A DNA stretch of 8,764 bases from Treponema sp. (GTDB taxonomy: Bacteria > Spirochaetota > Spirochaetia > Treponematales > Treponemataceae). The notes under the pieces are model-generated. The model had not been told where the DNA came from and searched no databases. It saw only the letters and a list, made by a program, of their open reading frames with translations. Of this stretch, positions 1 to 7,432 are shown one piece after another. Numbering within the stretch: the first letter of the stretch is position 1; each line of letters begins with the position of its first letter. The translations under genes were made by a program, and so were the position numbers. The stretch lies in the NCBI GenBank assembly GCA_017622055.1, contig JAGARY010000324.1, positions 1 through 8,764 on the forward strand. Direction: 5' to 3'.

Positions 1-30
1 AAAATTGTTGAGCAAAGCGAAAACAATTTT
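1..30. repeat. Perfect 9-bp inverted repeat, 12-nt loop
   Basis: The arms AAAATTGTT (1-9) and AACAATTTT (22-30) are exact reverse complements around a 12-nt loop that is purine-rich on the plus strand. The stem is mostly A-T and lies at the window edge, so whether it continues outward cannot be seen. On the minus strand it would be a distal hairpin of the clpB 3' UTR, and on the plus strand it falls inside the open frame at 1-138. It could be a weak bidirectional terminator stem or part of a repeat unit, but no convincing U-tract is visible within the window. Confidence 0.45.
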
Positions 31-111
31 GATACAATCTTTTCTTTAGCAGCACAACCGCACTTTGACAGACACGACTCGACTGTGAGCTTATCAACAA
101 AGTCCCAATCA

Positions 112-137
112 TATTTTAAGTCAAAGTGTTTAAAATA
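112..137 (-). terminator. AT-only hairpin immediately after clpB (weak terminator candidate)
   Basis: TATTTTAA (112-119) and TTAAAATA (130-137) pair perfectly over 8 bp around a 10-nt loop, starting 3 nt past the clpB stop codon. The stem has no G-C pairs and is not followed by a U-tract on the minus strand, so it is a poor intrinsic terminator. Its loop includes GTCAAAGTG (120-128, plus-strand reading), which is the exact reverse complement of 61-69, so a loop-to-downstream pseudoknot is geometrically possible. Position supports a 3'-end role, while base composition argues against efficient termination. Confidence 0.25.
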
Positions 138-140
138 AAC

Positions 141-2750
141 CTACCCTTTTTTGTACACAATTGCATCATTTTCAACTGTGGCGATTAGTTTGTCTCCTTC
201 TTTGATAGTTCCAGAAAGGATTTCTTTTGCCAAAGTGTTTTCAACGTAAGTTTGAATTGCCCGTTTGATTGGTCTAGCTCCCATTGCTGGGTCATAGCCT
301 TTATCACTTATAAAATTAATAACTGAATCGTCAAAAGCTAATTCAATACGTTTGTTTTCTAGTCTTGATAAAACTCTTTCAATTTGAAGTTTTACAATTG
401 AGTTGATACAATTTTTGCCAAGTTGTTGGAAAATTACAGTTTCGTCAATTCGGTTTAAAAATTCAGGTCTAAATGTCTTTTTAAGTAAGAATTGAATTTG
501 ATTTTTTACTTCATCTGGAACTTCAGAATCATCATTTGCTGAATTATTTTCTGCAGCTTCCAAAATTAAATCACTTCCAAGATTGCTTGTTAAAATGATA
601 ATTGTATTTTTAAAATCAACAATTCTACCTTGACCGTCTGTTAATCTTCCGTCGTCTAAAACTTGAAGCAAAATATTAAACACATCTGGGTGAGCTTTTT
701 CAACTTCATCAAACAAAACAACACTATATGGCCGGCGACGAACAGCTTCTGTTAATTGTCCACCTTCATCATAACCAACGTATCCAGGAGGCGCCCCAAT
801 CAATCTTGTAACGCTAAATTTTTCCATATATTCGCTCATATCAAGACGAACAATTGCTTTTTCATCATTAAACAAAAAATCTGCCAAAGTTTTAGCAAGT
901 TCAGTTTTACCAACGCCTGTAGGCCCAATAAATAAAAAGCTTCCCAAAGGCTTGTTAGGATCGTTCAAACCACTTCTGTTACGACGAATTGCATCAGAAA
1001 CAACTTGAACTGCTTCGTTTTGGCCAACAACTCTTTTGTGCAAAACATCTTCCAACTGAAGATATTTTTCTTTTTCGCCAGCAAGCATTTTGTTTACAGG
1101 AATTCCGCTCCAACTGCTAACAACTTTTGCAATATCTTCTTCTGTTACAGATTGTCTAAGCAAAGATTCCCTGCCAGATTCAATTTTTTCTTTTTCATTT
1201 TTTTGAGCTTCTGCTAATTCTTTTTCAATATTTGGAATGATGCTGTATTTTAATTCTGCAGCTTTTTCAAGATTTCCTTCACGAGTATATTTTTCTTGTT
1301 CAAATCGACTTTGCTCCAATTTTTCTTTTAAGATGCGACTTTTATCAATTGTTTCTTTTTCATTTTGCCACTGAAGTTTCATTGCATCTCTTGTTTGAGA
1401 AAGTTCTGCCAATTCTTTTTCCAATTTTTCAAGGCGAAGTTTTGAAGCATCATCTTTTTCTTTTGAAAGAGATTGTTTTTCAATTTGAAGTTGTAAAATT
1501 TTTCGTTCAACTTGGTCTAGTTCCACTGGCTGACTTTCAATTTCCATTTTTAAGCGGCTAGCAGCTTCATCAACTAAGTCAATTGCTTTGTCTGGTAAAA
1601 ATCTTGAAGTAATATAGCGATTAGACAAAGTTGCAGCAGCCACAAGAGCCTCATCTTCAATGTGAACACCATGGTGAATTTCATATTTTTCACGCAAGCC
1701 ACGCAAAATTGCAATTGTACTTTCTACAGAAGGTTCTTCACAATAAACTTGTTGGAATCTTCGTTCTAAAGCAGCGTCTTTTTCTATGTATTTTCGGTAT
1801 TCGTCTAAAGTTGTTGCACCAATTGAACGAAGTTCGCCCCTTGCCAATGCAGGTTTTAAAAGATTTGAAGCGTCAGTAGAACCTTCGCTGGCACCTGCCC
1901 CAACCAAAGTGTGAAGTTCATCAATGAACAAAATGATTTGTCCTTCTGATTTTTGAATTTCATTAATTAATGCTTTTAGGCGCTCTTCAAATTCTCCACG
2001 GAATTTTGCCCCAGCCACAAGACTTCCTAAATCTAAAGCCAAAAGACGTTTATTTTTTAAACTTTCTGGAACATCTCCACTGGCAATTCTTCGTGCAAGA
2101 CCTTCTACAATGGCAGTTTTACCAACTCCAGGTTCACCAATAATTACAGGATTATTTTTTGTTCTGCGACACAACACCTGCATTACCCGTCGGATTTCTT
2201 CGTCACGACCAATTACAGGGTCAATTTTATCTTGACGAGCCAAAGCTGTTAAATCTTTACAATATTTTTCTAAAGAACGAGTTTTACTTTCTGGGTCTTG
2301 GCTGTCTACAGTTTGATTTCCACGAACAGATTTAATTGCCTGCAAAATATTTTGATGATTAATTCCCAACGATTTTAGTAAATCTGCAACTTTACCATCT
2401 GATTTTGCAATTGAAAGCAAAAGATGTTCTGTAGAAAGAAATTCGTCATGCAAAGAAGCCATTTCTTTTTCGGCTTTTGCCAAAACCTTTTGCATTTCTG
2501 AAGAAAAATAAACTTGATTTGTTCCAGAAACTTTTGGGTTTGAAAGAATAATATCTTTTACTTTTTTTTGTAAATCTAAAGAAGGAATTCCAATTCGTTC
2601 AACAATTGGAGTAACAAGCCCTTCTTGTTGTTCCAAAAGAGCCAAAAGCACATGTTCTGTAGAGATTTCACTATTATCATTTTTAATTGCAATTGATGAG
2701 GCTTCTTGAAGAGCTTCTTGTGTCTTAATTGTAAATTTTTCGTAATTCAT
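141..2750 (-). CDS. clpB: ATP-dependent chaperone ClpB (Hsp100 disaggregase)
   Basis: ClpB is a hexameric AAA+ unfoldase in the cytoplasm. With DnaK/DnaJ/GrpE it threads aggregated proteins through its central pore. The 869 residues match the usual family length of about 860. Visible parts are the Clp N-domain repeats (about 1-145), then NBD1 with Walker A GEPGVGKT (205-212), Walker B ending IDE (276-278), pore loop GAKFRGEFEER (247-257) and arginine-finger region ALERRF (327-332). A charged coiled-coil M-domain follows (about 405-525). NBD2 has Walker A GPTGVGKT (609-616), Walker B LFDE (679-682), pore loop GAPPGYVGY (652-660) and sensor-2 GARP (824-827). The M-domain separates it from ClpA and ClpC, and there is no ClpP-binding IGF/L loop. 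The ATG follows a strong GA-rich ribosome binding site; the stop is TAG. NBD1 pore loop has Phe where many ClpBs have Tyr, and a short acidic insert lies at about 732-748. Confidence 0.98.
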   Translation of the reverse strand: MNYEKFTIKTQEALQEASSIAIKNDNSEISTEHVLLALLEQQEGLVTPIVERIGIPSLDLQKKVKDIILSNPKVSGTNQVYFSSEMQKVLAKAEKEMASLHDEFLSTEHLLLSIAKSDGKVADLLKSLGINHQNILQAIKSVRGNQTVDSQDPESKTRSLEKYCKDLTALARQDKIDPVIGRDEEIRRVMQVLCRRTKNNPVIIGEPGVGKTAIVEGLARRIASGDVPESLKNKRLLALDLGSLVAGAKFRGEFEERLKALINEIQKSEGQIILFIDELHTLVGAGASEGSTDASNLLKPALARGELRSIGATTLDEYRKYIEKDAALERRFQQVYCEEPSVESTIAILRGLREKYEIHHGVHIEDEALVAAATLSNRYITSRFLPDKAIDLVDEAASRLKMEIESQPVELDQVERKILQLQIEKQSLSKEKDDASKLRLEKLEKELAELSQTRDAMKLQWQNEKETIDKSRILKEKLEQSRFEQEKYTREGNLEKAAELKYSIIPNIEKELAEAQKNEKEKIESGRESLLRQSVTEEDIAKVVSSWSGIPVNKMLAGEKEKYLQLEDVLHKRVVGQNEAVQVVSDAIRRNRSGLNDPNKPLGSFLFIGPTGVGKTELAKTLADFLFNDEKAIVRLDMSEYMEKFSVTRLIGAPPGYVGYDEGGQLTEAVRRRPYSVVLFDEVEKAHPDVFNILLQVLDDGRLTDGQGRIVDFKNTIIILTSNLGSDLILEAAENNSANDDSEVPDEVKNQIQFLLKKTFRPEFLNRIDETVIFQQLGKNCINSIVKLQIERVLSRLENKRIELAFDDSVINFISDKGYDPAMGARPIKRAIQTYVENTLAKEILSGTIKEGDKLIATVENDAIVYKKG

Positions 2751-2752
2751 AT

Positions 2753-2763
2753 CTTCCCCCTTC
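2753..2763 (-). promoter_or_regulatory. Ribosome binding site of clpB
   Basis: On the minus strand GAAGGGGGAAG lies 2 nt before the ATG, with its G-run centred about 7-8 nt upstream. It is the strongest purine-rich site in the window and fixes the clpB start at 2750. Confidence 0.75.
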
Positions 2764-2800
2764 TAAAATACGCAATAAAATCAATTTGTTAAGGTTGAAT

Positions 2801-2829
2801 TTAATAAAATTTACAAATAAAAACAACAA
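2801..2829 (-). promoter_or_regulatory. Possible sigma-70-type promoter for clpB (weak)
   Basis: The minus strand reads TTGTTG (2829-2824), a 17-nt spacer, then TATTAA (2806-2801), which would start transcription about 45 nt before the clpB ATG. The match is 3/6 to the -35 and 4/6 to the -10 consensus, which in such AT-rich DNA could arise by chance. No CIRCE operator (TTAGCACTC-N9-GAGTGCTAA) and no sigma-32-type -10 (CCCCAT-like) was found in the 88-nt gap. Heat control by HrcA or sigma-32 is therefore not visible here, and clpB may instead be read through from upstream genes. Confidence 0.25.
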
Positions 2830-2838
2830 AAAAAATAA

Positions 2839-4014
2839 TTATTGAATTTCTCTTTTTCCAAATTCGCAGAAAGCAGATTCTATTTTTGCATATTCAATTT
2901 GCTCAATTGATTTTTTTACTTTTTTGTACAATTTGAATTCTCCAGTTCCGTATCCACTTTGAACAAGATTTAATAAAGCTCTATTTCCTTCTGAAAGTTC
3001 CAAAGAACGATTTGACAAATCTTTTAAATTTGAAAAAATATCTATATCTAAAATTAAATCATTACTAGAAAGACTAATTGACCAATGCAACATTGTTTCT
3101 TTTTCAGATTCATTTTCTGGAGTTTGAGAACAATCACAAACAACAGTATATTTTCTATCTGATTGATTTGCACTAAAAGCAAAGGAATCGTCGCCTAAAT
3201 TGCAAATTACAGAAAGTTTATTATTAAAAATACCTTGAACTGAAAAACCAAAATTATGTAATTTTTTACCAGAAATCAAACTTACAAAATCGCAAGAAGA
3301 AAGATGAAACCAAGTAGAAGGCAAATCTTTTAAATAAAAGCGTTCAATATAACCTTTTGATTTTTGAGGCAAAACAGCATATTCAACATCATTAAATTTG
3401 ATTAATCCATATAAAGAAGAAACAATTCCAAGAGGAAGCCATTTTTCATTCTTTTTGTCATAACCTTTTATAGAAGAAGCATCAATTTCATAAGTTAGAT
3501 TCCAAGATGCTTTTCCACTATTTGAAAACAATTCAGGATGCTTTGCTACTTCAGATTCTGACAAACTAATTTCACCAGAAATTGATTTGTCAGAAAAAAC
3601 AGTATTTTCAATTTCTATTTTGGTAGGTTTAGTAGAGATTTTTGCTTGATTACAAGGAAAATAATGGCACAATACAGAATGATTTCCAGATAAACATCCA
3701 AAACGTATAACACCATAGGAAGGAGTTTCAATATCCTCCCCTTTAAAATCAGACTGAGAAATGTTTCCGAGGAGAGCAGACTGTAAATCTCCTGAAGAAA
3801 CATTAACTCTAGGCTCAAATCCTAAAACAACCTCATTAGGTTTTATATGGGGATTTAAAAATTCTAATTCAATAAAAAAACGTTCTTCAGTGGAATTTTC
3901 TTTATTTACAGCAGAAAAAACATATCGAAGAAAATTCACACCAATTTTCTTTTGAAAATTTGCTAGTCCATATTTTGAAAAATCAAAATTTTTCTTTGAA
4001 ATACTCATTACCAA
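2839..4014 (-). CDS. Uncharacterised protein, possible divergent tocopherol-cyclase-like (lipocalin-like) family member
   Basis: This 391-residue protein has no signal peptide or membrane helix and is rich in alternating polar/hydrophobic strands, as in a beta-barrel. The segment at 221-243 (GYIERFYLKDLPSTWFHLSS and the following CDF) resembles the GYxExxWG...P..WxW.....F signature of bacterial tocopherol-cyclase-like / AttH-type proteins. The N-terminal FLRYVFSAVNKE...FFIELEFLNP pattern (28-54) and the late GYGTGEFKLYKK (354-365) also fit that architecture. This assignment is from remembered family patterns. The WG of the signature is replaced by FY, so enzymatic tocopherol cyclisation should not be assumed, and such homologues in bacteria lacking tocopherol are functionally unknown. 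The start is TTG at 4014 or ATG at 4008; AGGA at 4021-4024 is 6 nt from TTG but 12 nt from ATG, which favours TTG. It lies between the 72-aa gene (89-nt gap) and clpB (88-nt gap). Confidence 0.85.
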   Translation of the reverse strand: MVMSISKKNFDFSKYGLANFQKKIGVNFLRYVFSAVNKENSTEERFFIELEFLNPHIKPNEVVLGFEPRVNVSSGDLQSALLGNISQSDFKGEDIETPSYGVIRFGCLSGNHSVLCHYFPCNQAKISTKPTKIEIENTVFSDKSISGEISLSESEVAKHPELFSNSGKASWNLTYEIDASSIKGYDKKNEKWLPLGIVSSLYGLIKFNDVEYAVLPQKSKGYIERFYLKDLPSTWFHLSSCDFVSLISGKKLHNFGFSVQGIFNNKLSVICNLGDDSFAFSANQSDRKYTVVCDCSQTPENESEKETMLHWSISLSSNDLILDIDIFSNLKDLSNRSLELSEGNRALLNLVQSGYGTGEFKLYKKVKKSIEQIEYAKIESAFCEFGKREIQ

Positions 4015-4103
4015 AAACTATCCTATCATTTTATTTTCGGCATAAAATAAGAAACTCTTCAATATTATTTGCAAAAGGCAAAAAAATATTAAAAAATTAC
4101 TGA
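4015..4103 (-). other. Short intergenic gap with AT hairpin before the 391-aa gene
   Basis: The 89-nt gap contains a 7-bp AT-only inverted repeat (ATTTTAT 4028-4034 / ATAAAAT 4042-4048) just upstream of the AGGA ribosome binding site at 4021-4024. I see no GC-rich terminator and no convincing promoter, so it does not settle whether the 391-aa gene is in the same transcript as the protease. Confidence 0.3.
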
Positions 4104-4322
4104 CTATTTGAACAAATTATCAAGAGATTTTTCTAATTGTTGTTGCTCTTTTGGAAAGTTTGCATTTAAATATTCAAAACATTGAATTGCGGCAACCTGA
4201 GCATGCTCGTACCAAATTTTATATAATTCTGGTTTTAAATCATCATCAGGGAAAGGTGCACCTTGAACATCAGAAACCAAACTTCTAAGCATCTTAATAA
4301 CTTCTAAATTCTTCTTATCCAT
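4104..4322 (-). CDS. Small hypothetical protein (72 aa), coupled to the M16C protease gene
   Basis: I do not recognise this protein. It looks largely helical: residues 4-18 and 34-51 form amphipathic stretches, with an acidic proline-containing turn between (PFPDDD, 23-28) and a charged, glutamine-rich C-terminus. It has a single cysteine, no signal peptide and no metal-binding cluster. The ATG lies 10 nt after the TAA of the M16C gene, and the sequence before it (ATAATAAAAACGTT) lacks any Shine-Dalgarno motif, so reinitiation by ribosomes finishing the protease is the likely route. A tight same-strand position and ordinary codon use support a real gene rather than a chance frame. A role linked to the protease is only inferred from position. 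Confidence 0.75.
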   Translation of the reverse strand: MDKKNLEVIKMLRSLVSDVQGAPFPDDDLKPELYKIWYEHAQVAAIQCFEYLNANFPKEQQQLEKSLDNLFK

Positions 4323-4332
4323 AACGTTTTTA

Positions 4333-7300
4333 TTATATCAGTATTTGTGGAATATTGCTAGCAAATTGTTCAGCTTTATCTACACATATTAATTCGTTGT
4401 GGTTTTCTTTAAAGTTTTTATACAATCTTTTTGCTGCATTTTGAACATCTTGTGGAGTAATTTCCAATAAATATCCAATTTTTTCTTTGATTAAATCTGA
4501 AGTGCGACCATAAAGATAAAAAATCAAAGCGGACTCACCTCTTGCACTTGGACTTTCTACAACAATGCTGTCGCTGTAAGTAGAAATTATTGAACATTCC
4601 ACATTTTCTTGTGACAAAGTATTTTCCGAGAGTTCTTTAAGTGATTCTTCAAAAACCTTTATGCTTTTAAGTGGTGTTGGATCACGCCAAGAACGCATTG
4701 CAAAATTTCTTCTAATTGGATTTACAGAACATCCGCCACCATAAGCTCCACCAGTCATTCTGATTTTTTCCCACAATTGATGACCATTCAACCAATTTGC
4801 CAAAACATCTTCTGCAACAGTTTCTTTTGTAAAGTTTTCTGAACAACGTAAATTTACCAAGGCATTTCCTGAATCTGTGTTTGTTTTAAAAACTTCAAGA
4901 ATTGATTTTTCTTCATTTTCCAAAACTTTTGATTCAACTTTTGCTTGATAAAACAAAGGTTCAAAATCTTTAACTGAATAATCTATTTTTGGTTTTATTG
5001 GTTTTAATTTTGTATTAATTGCAAAATCTTTAATTTTTGGAAGCAACTTTTCTAAAGATTCAGAATCTGCTGTAATGTGAATAATTGCCCCTTGATCTAA
5101 AATTTTTTGGTACATTTGTTGCAATTTTTTTAATAGATTTTCAGAATCTTCCTCTTTATAAGAATCAACATAAAAATAATTTGTAATTCCATGTGTTAAT
5201 TCTTGAATTGCACAAGGAACAGAAAGTTTTGCACTTCCTCTTACAGAAAGATATGAACTTTCATTGCCAATAAAGTTTGTTTTTGTATAACTTTTTAATT
5301 CTTTTAACAAAGTTTCGAAATGTTCTTTATCATTAAAATCCATTGTTGTAATAATTTGGGATAAAAGTGATAAAGATTCTTCTGTTTTGTCTGTTAAAAA
5401 TCTTCCAGAAAGTCTTAGCCAACATCTGTCTGTAATATCTTTATTTTTATAAGTTTCAATTATTTTTAATGATTTTTCGTTGCCCCCAACAGTTCCTGTA
5501 AAGAAATTTGGAATAAAATCTCCCATAATGTTGCAAACTTCGGTTGTACAATCTTTCCAGTTTTTTCCGCTCCAGCCAAGTTCACCAAGAACACCACGTA
5601 AAAGTGGCATATCAAGCATTTCCTTTGGAGAAAGACAATCAAATGGAAACATTAAATTTAAGTAAACTACCCCATTTGTTTCTTCTTCACTAATCAAAAC
5701 AGGCAATTCAAAAGATTTTTTTTCTTCACAAGGATTTGGAAGTTCAATAAAAGTAGGTTTAATAACTGGAAGATTTAAATCTGTAGGCAATTCCGAAAGT
5801 TTAAGATGAGGAATGCAAGAAAGTTCTTCTTCTGTTTCTACTTTTTGCTGATATGCGTGAAGTTTTTCTAATTGAATTTTTAATTCTTCTTTATTTGTTG
5901 ATTTTTCTAATTTTTGCAATAAAAGTTTTTCTTTTTGTTTTCTTTGTTTAAAATATTTTGCAGAAGGAACAATGCAAAAATTATTTGAATTTTTATTATC
6001 AATAAAGTTTTCTTTTATGATATTTTTAATGTAATCTGGATTTTTAATAACATTTTCTTTTAATTCTTCGAAATCTTCTATTGGATGGGTGTTTGTATTT
6101 AAATCATAACCTTTTGTCCAAGCAGCTGCAACTAAAGTCATAAAACTTAACGAAAGTGGATTATGAAATCTTACAACTTCATGCAAAGAAAAATCAATTC
6201 CCATAAGTGCACTGTTGATTTCTTCTTGTTTGAATCCATTGTTGTAAATTTCTTGCAAAGAATTTTTTATAAGGTTGTAAACTTTTTTTTCGTTTGATTT
6301 TTTTACACCACTTAAGCCAAAACCAAAAAGTGATTCTTCGATGTTTGCAGTTAAATTTCCGCACAAAGATGATAAGTCGTCTCCAAGATTGCTTTGTTTT
6401 AATTTTAAAGCCATTGGAGAACTATCGCTACCGAATAAAAGTTCTGATAAAAATCTTTTTTGAATATTTGTTAATTTTGAATACCAGACTGTTCCTACAG
6501 TTGCACCAGTTTCCCCATTGTTGGGAGCAACAGCTTTTGTTGTGCCAGATTTTTTTATGTGATTTACAGAATACAATCCTTGCATTTTTTTTGTAAAAAT
6601 TGGTTTTGAACTGTGCAATAAAACTGTGTCATAATCAACTTTTCCAAATTTTTCTTCTAGGCGACAAATGTATTTTTGGTTCAAAAAATCTAAGTGAGTT
6701 GTAGTTGGAATGTTTCCCCACAAAAATAAAAGACAATTTGAAGGTGTGTAATATTCTTTGTGATAGTTTGTAAATTCTTCATAAGATAAATGTGGAATTT
6801 CTAAAGGGTCTCCTCCTGAATCAAAACTGTACAAACTGTTTGGATACATTGATTTTAAAACTGTGGAATAGACAACGCTATCAAAATTAGAAAAATCACC
6901 TTTCATTTCGTTGTAAACAACACCTTGAATTGAAAGTTTTCCTTTTTCATCTAATTCTAAGCGGTGGCCTTCCTGCTGAAATGTTTCTTTTGTTAAATTT
7001 GGGAAAAAAACTGCATCTGCGTAAACATCAAACAAATTGTAAAAATCAGATTGCACTAAAGATGCGGCTGGATACAATGTTTTATCGGGAGAAGTTAATG
7101 CGTTTAAATAAGTTTTTACACTTTGATTATCTAAAGTATTAAAAGGCTCTTTTAATGGAAACTTTTGAGAACCACACAAAGTTGAATGTTCAAGAATGTG
7201 AGGAATGCCTTTTGAGTTTTTTACAGGAGTTCTAAAATTAAAACCAAAAAGATTCTCTTTATCATCTTTTAGAACGTGATAAACTTCAAGGCCAGTTGTT

Positions 7301-7419
7301 TTGTGACGCAAAAACACAGCCTTGCATTTTTCTTTTGGAATATCATCAATTTTTAAGAGGATAAAACCATTGTATTCCTTTCCGATGTTAGAATTGTCTG
7401 TAAAATCAAAGTTATTCAT
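4333..7419 (-). CDS. M16C family zinc metallopeptidase (presequence-protease / PreP-like insulinase family)
   Basis: This family (mitochondrial PreP, bacterial homologues, Borrelia relatives) forms a clam-shell chamber that cuts unstructured peptides too long for exopeptidases. The 1028 residues match the family's usual ~1000. The inverted zinc motif HILEH is at 74-78 (zinc ligands H74 and H78, base E77), with the distal ligand E171 in GVVYNEMKG 94 residues on. The family block LNALTSPDKTLYP (105-117) is present. A charged helical linker at about 505-560 precedes the M16C-associated domain. The C-terminal half has the Arg...GGAYGGG element (R887, 890-896, Y893) that completes the active site, and then SWRDP. 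No signal peptide is seen, so a cytoplasmic location is likely. The ATG has AGAGGA 7 nt upstream. It follows the EF-G gene after 61 nt containing a terminator-like hairpin and is followed closely by the 72-aa gene. Confidence 0.96.
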   Translation of the reverse strand: MNNFDFTDNSNIGKEYNGFILLKIDDIPKEKCKAVFLRHKTTGLEVYHVLKDDKENLFGFNFRTPVKNSKGIPHILEHSTLCGSQKFPLKEPFNTLDNQSVKTYLNALTSPDKTLYPAASLVQSDFYNLFDVYADAVFFPNLTKETFQQEGHRLELDEKGKLSIQGVVYNEMKGDFSNFDSVVYSTVLKSMYPNSLYSFDSGGDPLEIPHLSYEEFTNYHKEYYTPSNCLLFLWGNIPTTTHLDFLNQKYICRLEEKFGKVDYDTVLLHSSKPIFTKKMQGLYSVNHIKKSGTTKAVAPNNGETGATVGTVWYSKLTNIQKRFLSELLFGSDSSPMALKLKQSNLGDDLSSLCGNLTANIEESLFGFGLSGVKKSNEKKVYNLIKNSLQEIYNNGFKQEEINSALMGIDFSLHEVVRFHNPLSLSFMTLVAAAWTKGYDLNTNTHPIEDFEELKENVIKNPDYIKNIIKENFIDNKNSNNFCIVPSAKYFKQRKQKEKLLLQKLEKSTNKEELKIQLEKLHAYQQKVETEEELSCIPHLKLSELPTDLNLPVIKPTFIELPNPCEEKKSFELPVLISEEETNGVVYLNLMFPFDCLSPKEMLDMPLLRGVLGELGWSGKNWKDCTTEVCNIMGDFIPNFFTGTVGGNEKSLKIIETYKNKDITDRCWLRLSGRFLTDKTEESLSLLSQIITTMDFNDKEHFETLLKELKSYTKTNFIGNESSYLSVRGSAKLSVPCAIQELTHGITNYFYVDSYKEEDSENLLKKLQQMYQKILDQGAIIHITADSESLEKLLPKIKDFAINTKLKPIKPKIDYSVKDFEPLFYQAKVESKVLENEEKSILEVFKTNTDSGNALVNLRCSENFTKETVAEDVLANWLNGHQLWEKIRMTGGAYGGGCSVNPIRRNFAMRSWRDPTPLKSIKVFEESLKELSENTLSQENVECSIISTYSDSIVVESPSARGESALIFYLYGRTSDLIKEKIGYLLEITPQDVQNAAKRLYKNFKENHNELICVDKAEQFASNIPQILI

Positions 7420-7426
7420 AAAAGTA

Positions 7427-7432
7427 TCCTCT
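7427..7432 (-). promoter_or_regulatory. Ribosome binding site of the M16C protease gene
   Basis: AGAGGA is 7 nt from the ATG at 7419, an ideal spacing, and fixes the start. It directly abuts the U-tract of the upstream hairpin (7433-7438), leaving no untranslated room between terminator and ribosome binding site. Confidence 0.8.

Larger units (their letters stand above)
1..140. other. Region downstream of clpB with inverted repeats, no assigned gene
   Basis: This stretch follows the clpB stop codon and has no recognisable gene. It looks less AT-rich than its surroundings at about 50-105 and holds several perfect inverted repeats. These are a 9-bp pair at 1-9/22-30, an 8-bp AT-only pair at 112-119/130-137 beside the clpB stop, and a 9-bp pair at 61-69/120-128. 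A plus-strand frame is open from base 1 to a TAA at 136-138 (45 codons), so the segment could carry the 3' end of a convergent gene, but the peptide is not one I recognise. It could also be a dispersed intergenic repeat or a structured 3' UTR. No tRNA features (no TpsiC-like GTTCGA arm) were found. Confidence 0.4.

Noticed and set aside
1631..1879. Plus-strand 82-codon frame inside clpB
   Set aside because: Antisense to highly conserved NBD1 coding sequence; no start signal or known motif.
2300..2330. Internal translation start giving a short ClpB without the N-domain
   Set aside because: The valine near the E. coli internal start site is encoded by GTA and no SD motif precedes it.
2751..2838. 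CIRCE or sigma-32 heat-shock control of clpB
   Set aside because: Neither the CIRCE inverted repeat nor sigma-32-like hexamers are present; only a weak sigma-70-like match is seen.
2761..2838. Terminator between the 391-aa gene and clpB
   Set aside because: Only short A-T stems (5-6 bp) without G-C pairs occur here; none is paired with a suitable U-tract.
6294..6596. Plus-strand 100-codon frame inside the M16C gene
   Set aside because: A shadow of the protease coding strand: composition is Leu/Gln-rich with no recognisable domain.
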